This document shows positions 16,856 to 26,400 of a stretch of 64,000 nucleotides of DNA, in pieces (positions within the stretch are counted from its first letter, which is position 1; the number at the start of each line of letters is the position of its first letter). A program made the position numbers and the translations under genes. Source of the stretch: DAHUZL01 sp035533215 (GTDB lineage Bacteria > Chloroflexota > Dormibacteria > Aeolococcales > Bog-877); assembly GCA_035533215.1 (NCBI GenBank), contig DATLUG010000001.1, positions 24,942-88,941 on the forward strand, read 5' to 3'. The notes below the pieces were generated by a model, which saw only the letters and a program-made list of their open reading frames with translations, was not told where the DNA came from and did not search any database.

Positions 16856-17473
16856 TCAGTCGCCCTCGTCGCCGTCCATCGATCCGTCCTCCTCCAGCTC
16901 GGCGATGATCGCGAGCAGGTCGACGTCGTGGGAGGACTGGGCCCGGGACGCCATCTCGCGGACGCGGTCGACGCGCTCCTCCTCCCAATGCAACAGGACG
17001 GCGATCTCCCCGGTGGTGGGGTCGCGCCCCTTCTCGCGCCGGAGGCGGAGCTGGGCGCCCACCAGCACCTCGCTGTCGGCCACCCACCGCGCCTCCTCCT
17101 GGCGCGCGTCGCGCTCATGCGCCTCGGCGTCGGCGAGCTCGCGGTCGACCGCGTCACGGAGCGCGCCGGCGAGTCCCGCCGCCGTGCCGCCGGCGGCGAG
17201 GTGGCGCTGGAGCCCCAGCACCAGGCCGGCACTGCCCTCCTGGAACAGGTCGGCGACCGGAACGTTCGAGGGGGCCAGGGCCAGGACCGCGTCGCGCACC
17301 AGCCAGAGGTGGTGCGCGACGAGCAGCTCGGTCGCCGCGGCGGCGCCGCCGACCGCATCCCGCAGCAGGGCCGCGGTCGCCGCGTCATCGAGCGGGGGAT
17401 GGCTCGACGCGAGCCGGCGCAGGTCGTCCAGCGCGGCCCTCCGGCCGCCGCGATCCTGTGCGCCGTCCGTCAC
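16856..17473 (-). CDS. divergent sigma-70-like protein
   Basis: A 205-residue protein that resembles parts of a sigma factor. The segment about 60-100 (HHLWLVRDAVLALAP, then VADLFQEGSAGLVLGLQRH) matches region 2.1-2.2, where D-L-x-Q-E-G is typical, and about 150-180 (KGRDPTTGEIAVLLHWEEERV) matches region 3. The aromatic-rich 2.3-2.4 DNA-melting part and region 4 are not evident, and the tail is very acidic. It may be a degenerate sigma or an RNA-polymerase-binding regulator. The GTG at 17473 is chosen because a TATACT -10 ends 6 nt before it, which implies a leaderless mRNA. Confidence 0.55.
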   Translation of the reverse strand: MTDGAQDRGGRRAALDDLRRLASSHPPLDDAATAALLRDAVGGAAAATELLVAHHLWLVRDAVLALAPSNVPVADLFQEGSAGLVLGLQRHLAAGGTAAGLAGALRDAVDRELADAEAHERDARQEEARWVADSEVLVGAQLRLRREKGRDPTTGEIAVLLHWEEERVDRVREMASRAQSSHDVDLLAIIAELEEDGSMDGDEGD

Positions 17474-17479
17474 CACCGG

Positions 17480-17485
17480 AGTATA
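17480..17485 (-). promoter_or_regulatory. leaderless-type -10 box of the sigma-like gene
   Basis: TATACT on the minus strand followed by 6 nt (including an alternative GTG) and then the GTG at 17473. No Shine-Dalgarno is present. Confidence 0.5.
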
Positions 17486-17547
17486 GGCGCGGCGGCAGCG
17501 GGCCAAGCGTGGCGTGGCGGCCGCGGTCGTGCGACACTCGCCGGGCC

Positions 17548-19005
17548 GTGTCGCGCCCCCTCCCCACCCCGCCCGATCAGGATCTCGTCGTCTTCGGCGC
17601 CTCCGGCGACCTCGCCCGCCGCAAGCTGCTGCCGGCCCTCTACAACCTGGAGGCGTCCGGGCTCCTGCCGGTCCACTGCACCATCCTGGGCCTCTCCCTC
17701 GACGGTCTGGACGACGCCGGCTTCCGCGCCCTCGCCAAGGCAGCCGTCCTTGCCTTCTCCCGCACCGGCCTCGACCCCGGCGTCTGGGACCGCTTCGCCA
17801 GGCGGCTGCGGTTTCGCCCGTCGACCGGCGACGCGCTGCACCAGCTCGGCGACGTCCTCACCGCCCCCCGCCGGGTCTTCTACCTCGCTGTCCCACCCTC
17901 CGCCTTCGATGCCATCCTGGAGCAGATTCGCCAAGCCGGCCTGCAGCGCGGCGGGTCGGTCATCATCGAGAAGCCGTTCGGGCACGACCTCGTCTCCGCC
18001 CGGGCCCTCAACCGCGCCCTCCACCAGGCGGTGCCGGAGGAGCGGGTGTTCCGGATCGACCACTACCTCGGCAAGGAGACGGTCCAGAACCTGCTCGTCT
18101 TCCGCTTCGGCAACACCCTGTTCCAGAGGATCTGGAACCGCGACGTCATCGACCACGTCCAGCTCACCGTGGCCGAGGACATCGGGGTGGAGGACCGGGG
18201 CCCGCTCTACGAGGAGACCGGGGCGATCCGCGACGTGGTCCAGAACCACCTCTTCCAGCTCCTCGCCCTCACCTGCATGGGCGCGCCCACGTCCTTCGCG
18301 GCCGACGCCCTGCGCGACGAGAAGGTGAAGGTGCTGCGCGCGATCCGTCCGATCGGGGCCGCCGAGGTGGTGCGCGGCCAGTACACGGCGGGCCTCGCCG
18401 GCGGCGAGCGTCTGGTCGGCTACCGCGAGGTCCCGGGCGTCGCCGGGGACTCCACCACCGAGACCTACGCCGCCCTTCTTGTGCACGTGGACACCTGGGA
18501 GTGGGCCGGCATCCCCTTCTACCTGCGCACCGGCAAGGCCCTGCTCACCCGCCGGACCGAGATCGTGCTCCGCTTCCGTGACGTGCCCCTGCACTTCTTC
18601 CAGGGCACCGAGATCGCCGACCTGGAGTCCAACCGCCTCACCGTCCGGATCCAACCGGAGGAGGGCATCTCGCTGTCCTTCAACGCCAAGCAGCCCGGCC
18701 CGCAGGTGGTCGAGCAGCCGGTGCGGATGAACTTCACCTACGGCAGCTCCTTCAAGACCCAGCCGGCGGAGGCGTACGAACGACTCCTCCACGACGTCTT
18801 CCTCGGCGATCACACCCTGTTCATCCGGGAGGACGAGACCGAGGCCGCCTGGGCCGCCCTCCAGCCGGTGCTGGAGCAGATGCCGGCGGTCCAGCCCTAT
18901 CCGGCCGGGAGCCAGGGTCCGGCCGGGGCCGCCGCGCTGGTGCCGCCGCCCGGCTGGCACGACCTCCGCCACCACGCGGCCGACCGGGCGGCCACCCCAG
19001 CCTGA
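17548..19005 (+). CDS. zwf: glucose-6-phosphate 1-dehydrogenase
   Basis: A 485-residue G6PD. It shows the NADP-binding FGASGDLARRKLLPALY (about 14-30), the active-site peptide RIDHYLGKE (about 169-177), and GIPFYLRTGK in the C-terminal domain. It oxidises glucose-6-phosphate to 6-phosphogluconolactone, opening the oxidative pentose phosphate pathway and making NADPH. GTG 17548 gives the usual N terminus; the frame upstream is noise and no Shine-Dalgarno is seen (GACACT ends 9 nt before it). No pgl, gnd or opcA lies beside it. It ends at a strong hairpin shared with the convergent pxpC. Confidence 0.95.
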   Translation: MSRPLPTPPDQDLVVFGASGDLARRKLLPALYNLEASGLLPVHCTILGLSLDGLDDAGFRALAKAAVLAFSRTGLDPGVWDRFARRLRFRPSTGDALHQLGDVLTAPRRVFYLAVPPSAFDAILEQIRQAGLQRGGSVIIEKPFGHDLVSARALNRALHQAVPEERVFRIDHYLGKETVQNLLVFRFGNTLFQRIWNRDVIDHVQLTVAEDIGVEDRGPLYEETGAIRDVVQNHLFQLLALTCMGAPTSFAADALRDEKVKVLRAIRPIGAAEVVRGQYTAGLAGGERLVGYREVPGVAGDSTTETYAALLVHVDTWEWAGIPFYLRTGKALLTRRTEIVLRFRDVPLHFFQGTEIADLESNRLTVRIQPEEGISLSFNAKQPGPQVVEQPVRMNFTYGSSFKTQPAEAYERLLHDVFLGDHTLFIREDETEAAWAALQPVLEQMPAVQPYPAGSQGPAGAAALVPPPGWHDLRHHAADRAATPA

Positions 19006-19012
19006 CGGGGGC

Positions 19013-19059
19013 GGGCCTGGCTCGCCGCGGCCCGGCTCAGCCCGCCGCGAGCCAGGCCC
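19013..19059. terminator. bidirectional hairpin terminator between zwf and pxpC
   Basis: GGGCCTGGCTCGC (19013-19025) pairs perfectly with GCGAGCCAGGCCC (19047-19059), a 13-bp stem with a 21-nt loop. It lies 7 nt after the zwf stop and covers the pxpC stop codon, so it can serve both convergent transcripts. There is no T-run, as is usual in GC-rich genomes. Confidence 0.7.
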
Positions 19060-19975
19060 GGCGGAGGCTGCGCCACGCCGCCGGGAGCGTCGTCAGATGG
19101 AAGCGGACGACCGTGCCCGGGCGGGCCTGGGCGAGCCGCCAGGTGTCCGCGGTCGTGAGCTGGAGGGGCTTGGCATAGCCGCCGAGCGAGCCCCGGTCTG
19201 CCAGCAGCACGATCGGCAGGCCCTCCGGGGTGAGCTGGACCGCCCCGCAGGCGGTCCCCTCCGAGAGCATCCTGCCGGCCTGCGGCCCCGCTGGCGCCGG
19301 CGGGACCGGCGGGCCGAGCAGGCGGAGCCCGGCCCGGTCGGCGTCCGGCGAGACGGTGTAGGGGTGGGCGAGGAGGTGCCGGCGCACCGCCGGGCCCACC
19401 TGCGCCCACTGCGGTCCGCGCAGGACCGCGAGGCGCCAGGGACCTGGGTCCGGGGGGGGACGGGGCAGGGACGGCCCGGGTCCGGCCGCGTCACGGCCCG
19501 CGAGCTCTCGGCCCACCTCCAGCACATCGCCGGCCGCGAGCGCCCGCCCCGCGAGGCCGGGCAGACGTCCCGGCCGATCGACCCCCCGGCTGCCGAGGAC
19601 CGTCGGCACCGCCAGGCCGCCCGCGACCGCCAGCCAGGCGCGCAGCCCCGGCGGGGCTGCGGCGACGCTGCAGGTGGCGGCCTCGGGCACGACGATGGAC
19701 CGGCGATCGAGCTGGTCGCGGCCGTCGACCGCGAGCCGGAGGGGTCCGGCGAGCGCCACCCGGACCGGTCCGCCGACCGCGCGAAGCACCGGCCCCCGGC
19801 CGACGCACTCCACCCCGCAGGCCGCCTGCGGGTTGCCGACCAGTCGATTGGCGAGCCCGAGCGCGGGTGGGTCGAGCGGGCCGCCCTCGACCAGGCCGAA
19901 CCGAAGCGCGCGCCGCGGGCTGCCATCGACGAGCAGGTCCTGGAACCCCGGGCGCACCACCACCAGGGCGGTCAA
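19037..19975 (-). CDS. pxpC: 5-oxoprolinase subunit PxpC (biotin-dependent carboxyltransferase-like, KipA family)
   Basis: A 312-residue KipA/AHS2 domain protein. Typical features are the early VVVRPGFQDLLVD, GGPLDPPALGLANRLVGNP, and the late SEGTACGAVQLTPEGLPIVL with ADRGSLGGYAKP. With PxpA and PxpB it forms the ATP-dependent prokaryotic 5-oxoprolinase, converting 5-oxoproline to glutamate. The start is TTG at 19975 in the overlap TTGA with the pxpB stop; no ATG or GTG is better placed. Gene order pxpA-pxpB-pxpC with overlaps shows one operon. Confidence 0.88.
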   Translation of the reverse strand: MTALVVVRPGFQDLLVDGSPRRALRFGLVEGGPLDPPALGLANRLVGNPQAACGVECVGRGPVLRAVGGPVRVALAGPLRLAVDGRDQLDRRSIVVPEAATCSVAAAPPGLRAWLAVAGGLAVPTVLGSRGVDRPGRLPGLAGRALAAGDVLEVGRELAGRDAAGPGPSLPRPPPDPGPWRLAVLRGPQWAQVGPAVRRHLLAHPYTVSPDADRAGLRLLGPPVPPAPAGPQAGRMLSEGTACGAVQLTPEGLPIVLLADRGSLGGYAKPLQLTTADTWRLAQARPGTVVRFHLTTLPAAWRSLRRAWLAAG

Positions 19976-20706
19976 CGGCCGGTCCGGTCCGGGGGCACGA
20001 CCTGGCCCAGGCGGTCGGCGACGAAGAGGACCCGGTCCCCCGGGCGCAGGAGGCACGCCGTCTCGGCGGAGGCGGCGGCCGGGTCGAAGAGTCGGATCGC
20101 GGTGCGCCCGATGAGCCGCCAGCCCCCGGGAGCCTCGCCGGGGTAGATGCCGGTCTGGCGGCCGGCGAGCCCCACCGAGCCGGCCGGCACGGCCAGCCGG
20201 GGCGCCGACCGGCGGGCGACCGTGAGCCGGGGGTCGACGAAGCCGAGGAACGCGAACCCCGGGCGGAAGCCGAGGGCGAGCACGGTGTAGGGACGCCCCG
20301 CGTGCGATGCCACGACCGCAGCGGCGGGAAGGCCCGTCTCCTCCGCGACGGCGGCGAGGTCGGGGCCGTCGTCGCCCCCGTAGCGCACCGGCACCGTGAC
20401 CAGGCGCTCCGGCCCGGCCCGGCCCGGCCGGGGCCGCACCGCCAGCGCCCGGACGGCCTCCAGCCGGACCCGCTCCCGCAGCCGCCCAGGGTGCTGGGGG
20501 GGGCGCGACCGGTCGAGCGTGACCAGGACGGTGCGGAGGCCGGGGACCACGTCCACCACCTCCGGGATGGCGGCGGCGAGGAGCGCGCCGCCCACCAGCT
20601 GGGCCCGGGCAACCGCCGCCAGGTCGGGTCGGCCCGGGCCGACCGCGACCTCGATGGCGCTGTCCCCGACCCAGGTGACCCGGGGCAAACGGGTCCGTCC
20701 CCCCAC
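19972..20706 (-). CDS. pxpB: 5-oxoprolinase subunit PxpB (KipI family)
   Basis: A 244-residue AHS1/KipI protein. It begins with a TWVGDSAIEVAVG strand and contains VPVRYGGDDGPDLAAVAEE, then ALGFRPGFAFLGFVDPRL and GSVGLAGRQTGIYPGEAPGG, the hallmark of the family. It is the partner of PxpC in 5-oxoproline cleavage. GTG at 20706 (17 nt after pxpA, with GGGCAGG just ahead) is the likely start; a TTG seven codons downstream is possible. Confidence 0.88.
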   Translation of the reverse strand: MGGRTRLPRVTWVGDSAIEVAVGPGRPDLAAVARAQLVGGALLAAAIPEVVDVVPGLRTVLVTLDRSRPPQHPGRLRERVRLEAVRALAVRPRPGRAGPERLVTVPVRYGGDDGPDLAAVAEETGLPAAAVVASHAGRPYTVLALGFRPGFAFLGFVDPRLTVARRSAPRLAVPAGSVGLAGRQTGIYPGEAPGGWRLIGRTAIRLFDPAAASAETACLLRPGDRVLFVADRLGQVVPPDRTGR

Positions 20707-20723
20707 CCTGCCCGCAGCTCCGG

Positions 20724-21515
20724 TCAGCCGCCCGGCGGCGGGGCCGGCGATGCCATCGGGCGCAGCGCGATTCCGGCCGCCTCCAGCTCGGCCCGCACCC
20801 GCGCCGCCACCTTGGTCGCCCCCGCGGTGTCCCCGTGGATGCAGAGCGTGGCGCAGGGGACGGTGATCACCGTGCCATCGGCGGCCACCACCTCCTGGGA
20901 CCGGGCCAGCCGCACCGCTCGCGCCGCCACCAGCCCCGGATCCGTCAGGACGCTGTCCGGCTCGGTCCGCGGGACCAGGGTGCCGTCGGGGCGGTAGGCG
21001 CGGTCGCAGAAGGCCTCCCACACCAGGGGGAGGCCGTGCGCCTCCGCGGCGGCGGCCATCGCGCTCCCCGCCGGTGCCACCAGCGCCAGCGGCTGCCGGA
21101 ATCGCGCCACCCCGAGCACCAGGGCGGCCGCCACCCGCTCGTCCCGGACGGCCTGGTTGTAGAGGGCGCCATGCCCCTTGACGTGGCGGAGCGGCACCCC
21201 CTCCGCCTGGGTGAAGGCGAAGAGCGCCCCGATCTGGTACAGCACGTCGGTGGCGATCTCCTCGGAGCTGGCGGCGATCGCCCGCCGCCCGAACCCGACC
21301 AGGTCGGGATAGCCGACGTGGGCGCCCACGCCGACGCGGTGGCGCCGGGCGAGGGCGACCGTCGCGGCCATCGTGCGGGGGTCGCCGGCATGGAAGCCGC
21401 AGGCGACGTTGGCGGAGGTGACCACCGGCAGCAGGGTCGCGGTCTCCCCGAGCTGGTAGGGTCCGAAGGACTCCCCGGTGTCGCTGTTGAGGTCCATGCT
21501 GCGCGCACCGAGCAC
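20724..21515 (-). CDS. pxpA: 5-oxoprolinase subunit PxpA (LamB/YcsF family)
   Basis: A 263-residue LamB/YcsF protein. It has MDLNSDTGESFG near the start, NVACGFHAGDP, GVGAHVGYPD, HVKGHGALYN, and CIHGDTAGA near the end, all family markers. It supplies the hydrolase part of 5-oxoprolinase. The start is taken as GTG 21515, six codons ahead of the MDLNSD methionine, because GGGAGG lies 9 nt upstream of it; no Shine-Dalgarno precedes the ATG at 21497. A TATACT box at 21553-21558 gives a leader of about 30 nt. Confidence 0.9.
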   Translation of the reverse strand: MLGARSMDLNSDTGESFGPYQLGETATLLPVVTSANVACGFHAGDPRTMAATVALARRHRVGVGAHVGYPDLVGFGRRAIAASSEEIATDVLYQIGALFAFTQAEGVPLRHVKGHGALYNQAVRDERVAAALVLGVARFRQPLALVAPAGSAMAAAAEAHGLPLVWEAFCDRAYRPDGTLVPRTEPDSVLTDPGLVAARAVRLARSQEVVAADGTVITVPCATLCIHGDTAGATKVAARVRAELEAAGIALRPMASPAPPPGG

Positions 21516-21552
21516 CGGACGCGACCTCCCTCGGCAGACTGACTGCATGATC

Positions 21553-21558
21553 AGTATA
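21553..21558 (-). promoter_or_regulatory. -10 box of the pxpABC operon
   Basis: TATACT on the minus strand about 37 nt before the pxpA GTG. An alternative ATG at 21548 begins only 4 nt after it, so a leaderless longer form is possible but less likely than the GTG with a Shine-Dalgarno. Confidence 0.5.
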
Positions 21559-21664
21559 CGGGGCGGCCCCTGACGGAAGCCCCATGCCGGGCCTTCCCGC
21601 CGGGCACTCCGGTGCTAGCATTGGGCGGCCTTCAGTCGAGGGTGAGAGCGGGAGGGATCCGGAC

Positions 21665-23497
21665 ATGAACCGCACGGTCGGGACTTTCGGGCCGTGGAAG
21701 GCCGCGGTCGTCGGGCTGGCCCTGGTGGGGACGGCGCTGGCCAGCCCCGCGGCCGCACAGCAGTGGCGCGCCAGCGCGGCCGGGGGGCACACCGTGACCC
21801 TCGCGCTGGCGCCCGGGGTGACCCCCAACTACATCTTCCCGCTGGTCCCGGGAAGCAACTTCTCCACCGCCAACGTGGAGCAGTTCGAGTACCTCAGCTA
21901 CCGACCGCTGTTCTGGTTCGGCAAGAGCGGCGTCCTCACCTACAACCCCACCCTCAGCCTCGGCAGCCGGCCGCGCTTCAGCACCAACGGAGCCGGCGAC
22001 ACCGTCGCCGCGGTCACCCTCGGCCACTGGCGCTGGTCGGACGGCAGGCCGGTCACCACCCGCGACGTCGAGTTCTGGATCAACCTGCTCCGCGCCGAGA
22101 AGACCAACTACGGGTCCTACGTGCCCGGCGCCTGGCCCGACATCATCAAGTCGGTGCGCTACAACAGCGCCAGCACCTTCACCGTCACCTTCAACCGCGC
22201 CTACAACACCGACTGGCTCTTCTACGACGAGCTCAGCCAGATCATCCCCATCCCCCAGCACGCCTGGGACAAGACCTGCGCCAGCTGCTCGGTCGGCAGC
22301 CACGACCTCACCAGCAAGGGGGCGGAGGCGGTCTACACCTACCTCAACAGCCAGGCCAAGACCCTCGCCACCTACGGCACCAACGCACTCTGGAAGACGG
22401 TGGACGGGGCGTGGGCGCTGTCTGGCTACACCCCCTCCACCGGATACGCGGCGTTCTCGCTCAACCGCACCTACTCGGGCCCGATGAGCGGGGCGGTGAC
22501 CAAGTTCGTGGAGGTGCCGTTCACCAGCAACACGGCGGAGTTCGACTCGCTGCGGGCCGGCAGCGTCGACGTCGGCTACCTCCCCTTCGAGGACCTCAAC
22601 CAGCGCGGCTACCTCACCGGTCACGGGTACGGGCTGGCCGACTGGCAGACCTTCGGGATCAACTACATCCCCCTCAACTACAACAACCCCACCGATGGGC
22701 CGATCGTGCAGCAGCTCTACGTCCGGCAGGCGCTGCAGAGCCTCATCGACCAGCCCGCCTACATCAAGGACATCTTCCGCGGCCACGCGGTCGCGACCTA
22801 CGGGCCGGTTCCGATCAAGCCGGCCAACGCCTTCGCCTCGCCCCAGGAGCAGGACAATCCCTACCCGTTCAGCGTCAGCCGGGCCAAGAGCCTGCTGCGC
22901 GACAACGGCTGGACGGTCAGGCCGGGGGGCACCAGCACCTGCGCCAGCCCGGGCGGCGGCCGCGGCCACTGCGGGGCGGGGATCACCCACGGCCAGGGGC
23001 TCACCTTCACCCTCCAGTACGCCAGCGGCAGCCTCCAGCTGAGCCAGGAGATGGCGGCGCTGCGGTCCGCGGCCTCGGAGGCGGGCATCCAGCTGACCCT
23101 CTCCTCGGCCCCCTTCGACACCATCATCGCCACCGCCTTCGGCTGCAACACCGCCAAGCACACCGGCTGCCAGTGGCAGATCGCGATGTGGGGCGGCGGC
23201 TGGCTGTTCGGGGTCGACCCCTACCCCTCCGGCGAGCAGCTCTTCAAGAGCGGCGCCGTCTCCAACAACGGGGGGTACCGCAGCCGCGTCAACGACGCCA
23301 ACATCGTCGCCTCGCAGACCAGGCCCGGGCTGGTGCGCCTCTGGACCTACGAGAACTACCTCGCCAAGCAGCTGCCGGTGATCTTCACCGCCAACCAGGT
23401 CTACCAGATCACCATGTACCGCAGGTCCGTGGGCGGCGTCGTGCCCCAGGACCCGATCCTCAAGCTCACCCCGGAGAGCTGGACCGTCTCCGGCTGA
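21665..23497 (+). CDS. extracellular peptide/solute-binding protein (SBP_bac_5 family)
   Basis: A 610-residue family-5 solute-binding protein. The N terminus is a signal peptide (hydrophobic core AAVVGLALVGTALA, then ASPAAAQQW with an A-x-A cleavage site near residue 32). No lipobox Cys is present, unlike most Gram-positive SBPs. Body motifs include LGHWRWSDGRPVTTRDV, VRQALQSLIDQPAYI and the C-terminal Trp/Gly-rich AMWGGGWLFGVDPYPSG. Such proteins deliver oligopeptides to Opp/Dpp permeases, but no permease or ATPase is adjacent. A GGGAGGG Shine-Dalgarno sits before ATG 21665. It is divergent from pxpABC. Confidence 0.88.
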   Translation: MNRTVGTFGPWKAAVVGLALVGTALASPAAAQQWRASAAGGHTVTLALAPGVTPNYIFPLVPGSNFSTANVEQFEYLSYRPLFWFGKSGVLTYNPTLSLGSRPRFSTNGAGDTVAAVTLGHWRWSDGRPVTTRDVEFWINLLRAEKTNYGSYVPGAWPDIIKSVRYNSASTFTVTFNRAYNTDWLFYDELSQIIPIPQHAWDKTCASCSVGSHDLTSKGAEAVYTYLNSQAKTLATYGTNALWKTVDGAWALSGYTPSTGYAAFSLNRTYSGPMSGAVTKFVEVPFTSNTAEFDSLRAGSVDVGYLPFEDLNQRGYLTGHGYGLADWQTFGINYIPLNYNNPTDGPIVQQLYVRQALQSLIDQPAYIKDIFRGHAVATYGPVPIKPANAFASPQEQDNPYPFSVSRAKSLLRDNGWTVRPGGTSTCASPGGGRGHCGAGITHGQGLTFTLQYASGSLQLSQEMAALRSAASEAGIQLTLSSAPFDTIIATAFGCNTAKHTGCQWQIAMWGGGWLFGVDPYPSGEQLFKSGAVSNNGGYRSRVNDANIVASQTRPGLVRLWTYENYLAKQLPVIFTANQVYQITMYRRSVGGVVPQDPILKLTPESWTVSG

Positions 23498-26400
23498 GCT
23501 GGGCCCGGCCGCCCGCTCCGGACTCGGCCGGAGCGGGCGGGGCGGCGGGGACGCAGGCCGCGTCCCGGCGGAGTCGCCAGCCGGCGGGGGCGCCCACCCA
23601 GGCCGCCGGGGCGGCGGCGCGGGCGACCTCGGCGAGGATGGCGCGGTCGGCCCGGAGGTGGGCTCGGACCGCCAGGGCGAGGTCCTCGCCCCGACTGGTC
23701 TCGTCGGCGACCTCGGTGACCAGGTCCAGGGCGATCGGGAAGCGATCGGCGACCCGGCGGCGGTCGCCGGTGGCGACCCGGCGCGCCTGCAGGGGGAGGC
23801 CGTCCACCTCGCGGGAGGGGAAGGCCCTGGGGTCCAGGTCGGAGCCGTAGCGCCGGTACGCCTGCCAGAGCGCACGGTGGCGCCGCACCAGCTCCGGATC
23901 GGCGAGGAAGCTGGCGGCGATGGCGGCGTGGACGGCGGCGGTCCACCCGGTCGGCGCGGAGCCGTCGGCCCCCGTCTCTCCGATCACGTAGAGGAGCCCG
24001 GGGGGCAGGGTGTAGGCGATCGGGAAATAGGGCGGAGAGCTCCGTCCGCACAGGGGCTGGGCCCAGACGTGGTCGGGGACCCCGTGGTCGTCGACGAGAC
24101 AGTCGGCGCCGATCGCGGCCAGCAGTCGAGCCCGCGGCCGAGCCTCCCCGAACGGGCTCCGCAGGGGGCGGGGCTGGCCGCCGAACTCCTCGCCCACCCC
24201 GTTGAAGCGGGCGGCGTGAAGCTTCCAGGTCGGGTGAGCGAGGGCGAGCTGACGGTGGACGACGGCGCCGTCGGGGTTCTCCAGGGGTACACAGACGAGG
24301 ACCGCGTCCGGCCGCCACCCCGCGTGGAGGGCCTCGATCAGGGCGAGGTGCGCGCCGGTCGAGCTCACCTCGTTGGCATGATGGCCGCCGACGAGGAGGA
24401 CGGTGGGGCAGAGGAGTGCCGCCTTGGCGACCGACCCCACCCTCCCGGGCCACGGCAGGGCCGCCACCGCCGCGATCGGGCGGCCGAGCGTCGAGCGGCC
24501 GGCGATCCAGCCGGTGCAGCCCTCTTGCCCCCGCAGCCGCAGCGCGGCAGCGGGGACGAGCTCCGGGACCGGCAGGCGGGCAGGGTCGCCCCGCCCCGCC
24601 CCCGGGCCGGGGGCCCGCCCGCCCGCCCGGGCGCTCCACCACCACCACCACCGTCCGCTCCGGCCCGTCGGCCGCACGGCATCGCCGGGCCGGGGCCGCC
24701 TGTCGGGACGGCCGCCCCGCCCCCAGCCGACCTCGAGCTCGAGGCCGCTCCGTCCAGCCGCCGGGCAGCGCAGCCCGAGGAGCGTCGGCTCCGGCTCCAG
24801 GACCGCCTGACCGGCGCCGCCGAGGTCCACCATCCGCGCCGTGATGGCGACCCCGTCCCCCGGGGCGGCCAGGACCTCCGGCACCAGGACCAGGCGGGCC
24901 CGCACCGCCCGCGCCGCGGCGTGGGTCCGGAAGTACAGCTCCTCGTGGAGCTCCTCCAGGGGAGAGAACTGGCCCAGGCCGTCCTCGCCGTCGGGCTCGC
25001 TGGTGGTGACCGTCAGCTCCACCCGCACCGTCCGGCCGCCGCGGGCGCGCTCCAGCGCGAGGGGCAGGACCTCCGCCTCGTAGAGCCGCACGCAGGCGGC
25101 GTGGTCGGACTCCACCGGCACCTCGCGGACACCGCCGCCGGGGAGGTGGAGGCGAAGCCCGCTGGTCTCGGAGCGGTCGCCCGGCCACGCGCCGCCGGGG
25201 ACGGTGAGCGGCCGGAACGTCAGGCGTCGCGGGCCGGCCGGGGTCGCCGCGGTGAGGCGGAAGGTCGGCGCCGACGCGGTGGCGGCGCGGGCCACCGCCA
25301 CCGTCACCGACTCCTCCGCCAGCCCGAGCGTGGCGGCGAGCCGCTCCAGGCCGCCCAGCGCGGTGATGGCCCAGGAGGCCGGGCGCTCGGGGGCGCCGCG
25401 CGGCACCCCGAGGTGGAGCGTCGTGGCTCCGCTCCCGACCAGCGCGGTGGCGGCCTCGCCCTGGAGCCAGACCGCGGCCTGGTGGTAGGCGGGAAGGGGG
25501 CGGACCCGGTGAGAGGGGATGGCGAGCGCGCCGGCCACGGCGGCGGCGAGCCGCCCGCGCCCGCCTGGGTCCTCCGAGGCACAGCAGTCGACCGCGAGCG
25601 GCCGGACGGAGCCGGGACGACCGCGCAGGGCCGCGGCGGCGCGGAGGATCACATCCCCCTCCCAGGGCCCGCTCACCCTGACGCGCTCGGCTGTCGGCGG
25701 GCGGCGCGGCCGCTGCGGCCGGGTCGCGGCCCCTGGCCAGCGGACCCGGTCGCCGAGCCACTCCAGGGGGTCCTCGACCGCGAACGGGTCGACGCGCGCC
25801 AGCCGCTGGAGGAGCTGCGCCGGATCGCGGCCACCGCTCAGGACCGCCTCGCCGCGGCTTCCCAGCCGCAGCCGGGCCGGCCCGGAGCCGCCCGCCACGA
25901 GGACCAGCTCCGCCGCCCGCGCGGCGGGCTCGCGCGGGCTGAGCCCGATCGGGCCGGAGCGGAAGCGGTCGCTGGCCAGCGCCAGCCGGGCGACCAGGTT
26001 GGTCGCGGCGGCCACCACGGTCGCCGGCAGCCCGTCGGGCAGGACCACCCGGGGGGGGGGCGCCCCGCGGCTGGCCAGCAGGCGGTGCAGGCCGCGGACC
26101 GCGTCGCGGGCGCGGGGCGGCGGCGCCGCGGCGGCGGGGGCGACCCGCCAGCCCGTGGTCCCCTGGTCGTCGGGCGTCCACGTCCACACCCGTCCGCCCG
26201 CCACGGCGACCGCGGTCACCCGGCGGTGCCGCCCGAGCGGGTCGGCAGCCAGCCATCGGAGGAGCCGGGTGAGGGCGGGGGCCTCGCCGACCACTCGCCA
26301 CAGGGGCGCCGCGCCGATGGTTCCGATCGCCCACGCCCGGGTGCCCCGGGGCCAGGGTGCGCCCCCGTCTCGGCCCACCCGCGGCCGGGCGTGGTCGGCC

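Noticed and set aside
21497..21548. Alternative pxpA starts (ATG 21497 or ATG 21548)
   Set aside because: The GTG at 21515 has GGGAGG at a proper distance; the others lack a Shine-Dalgarno, although a leaderless start at 21548 cannot be excluded.
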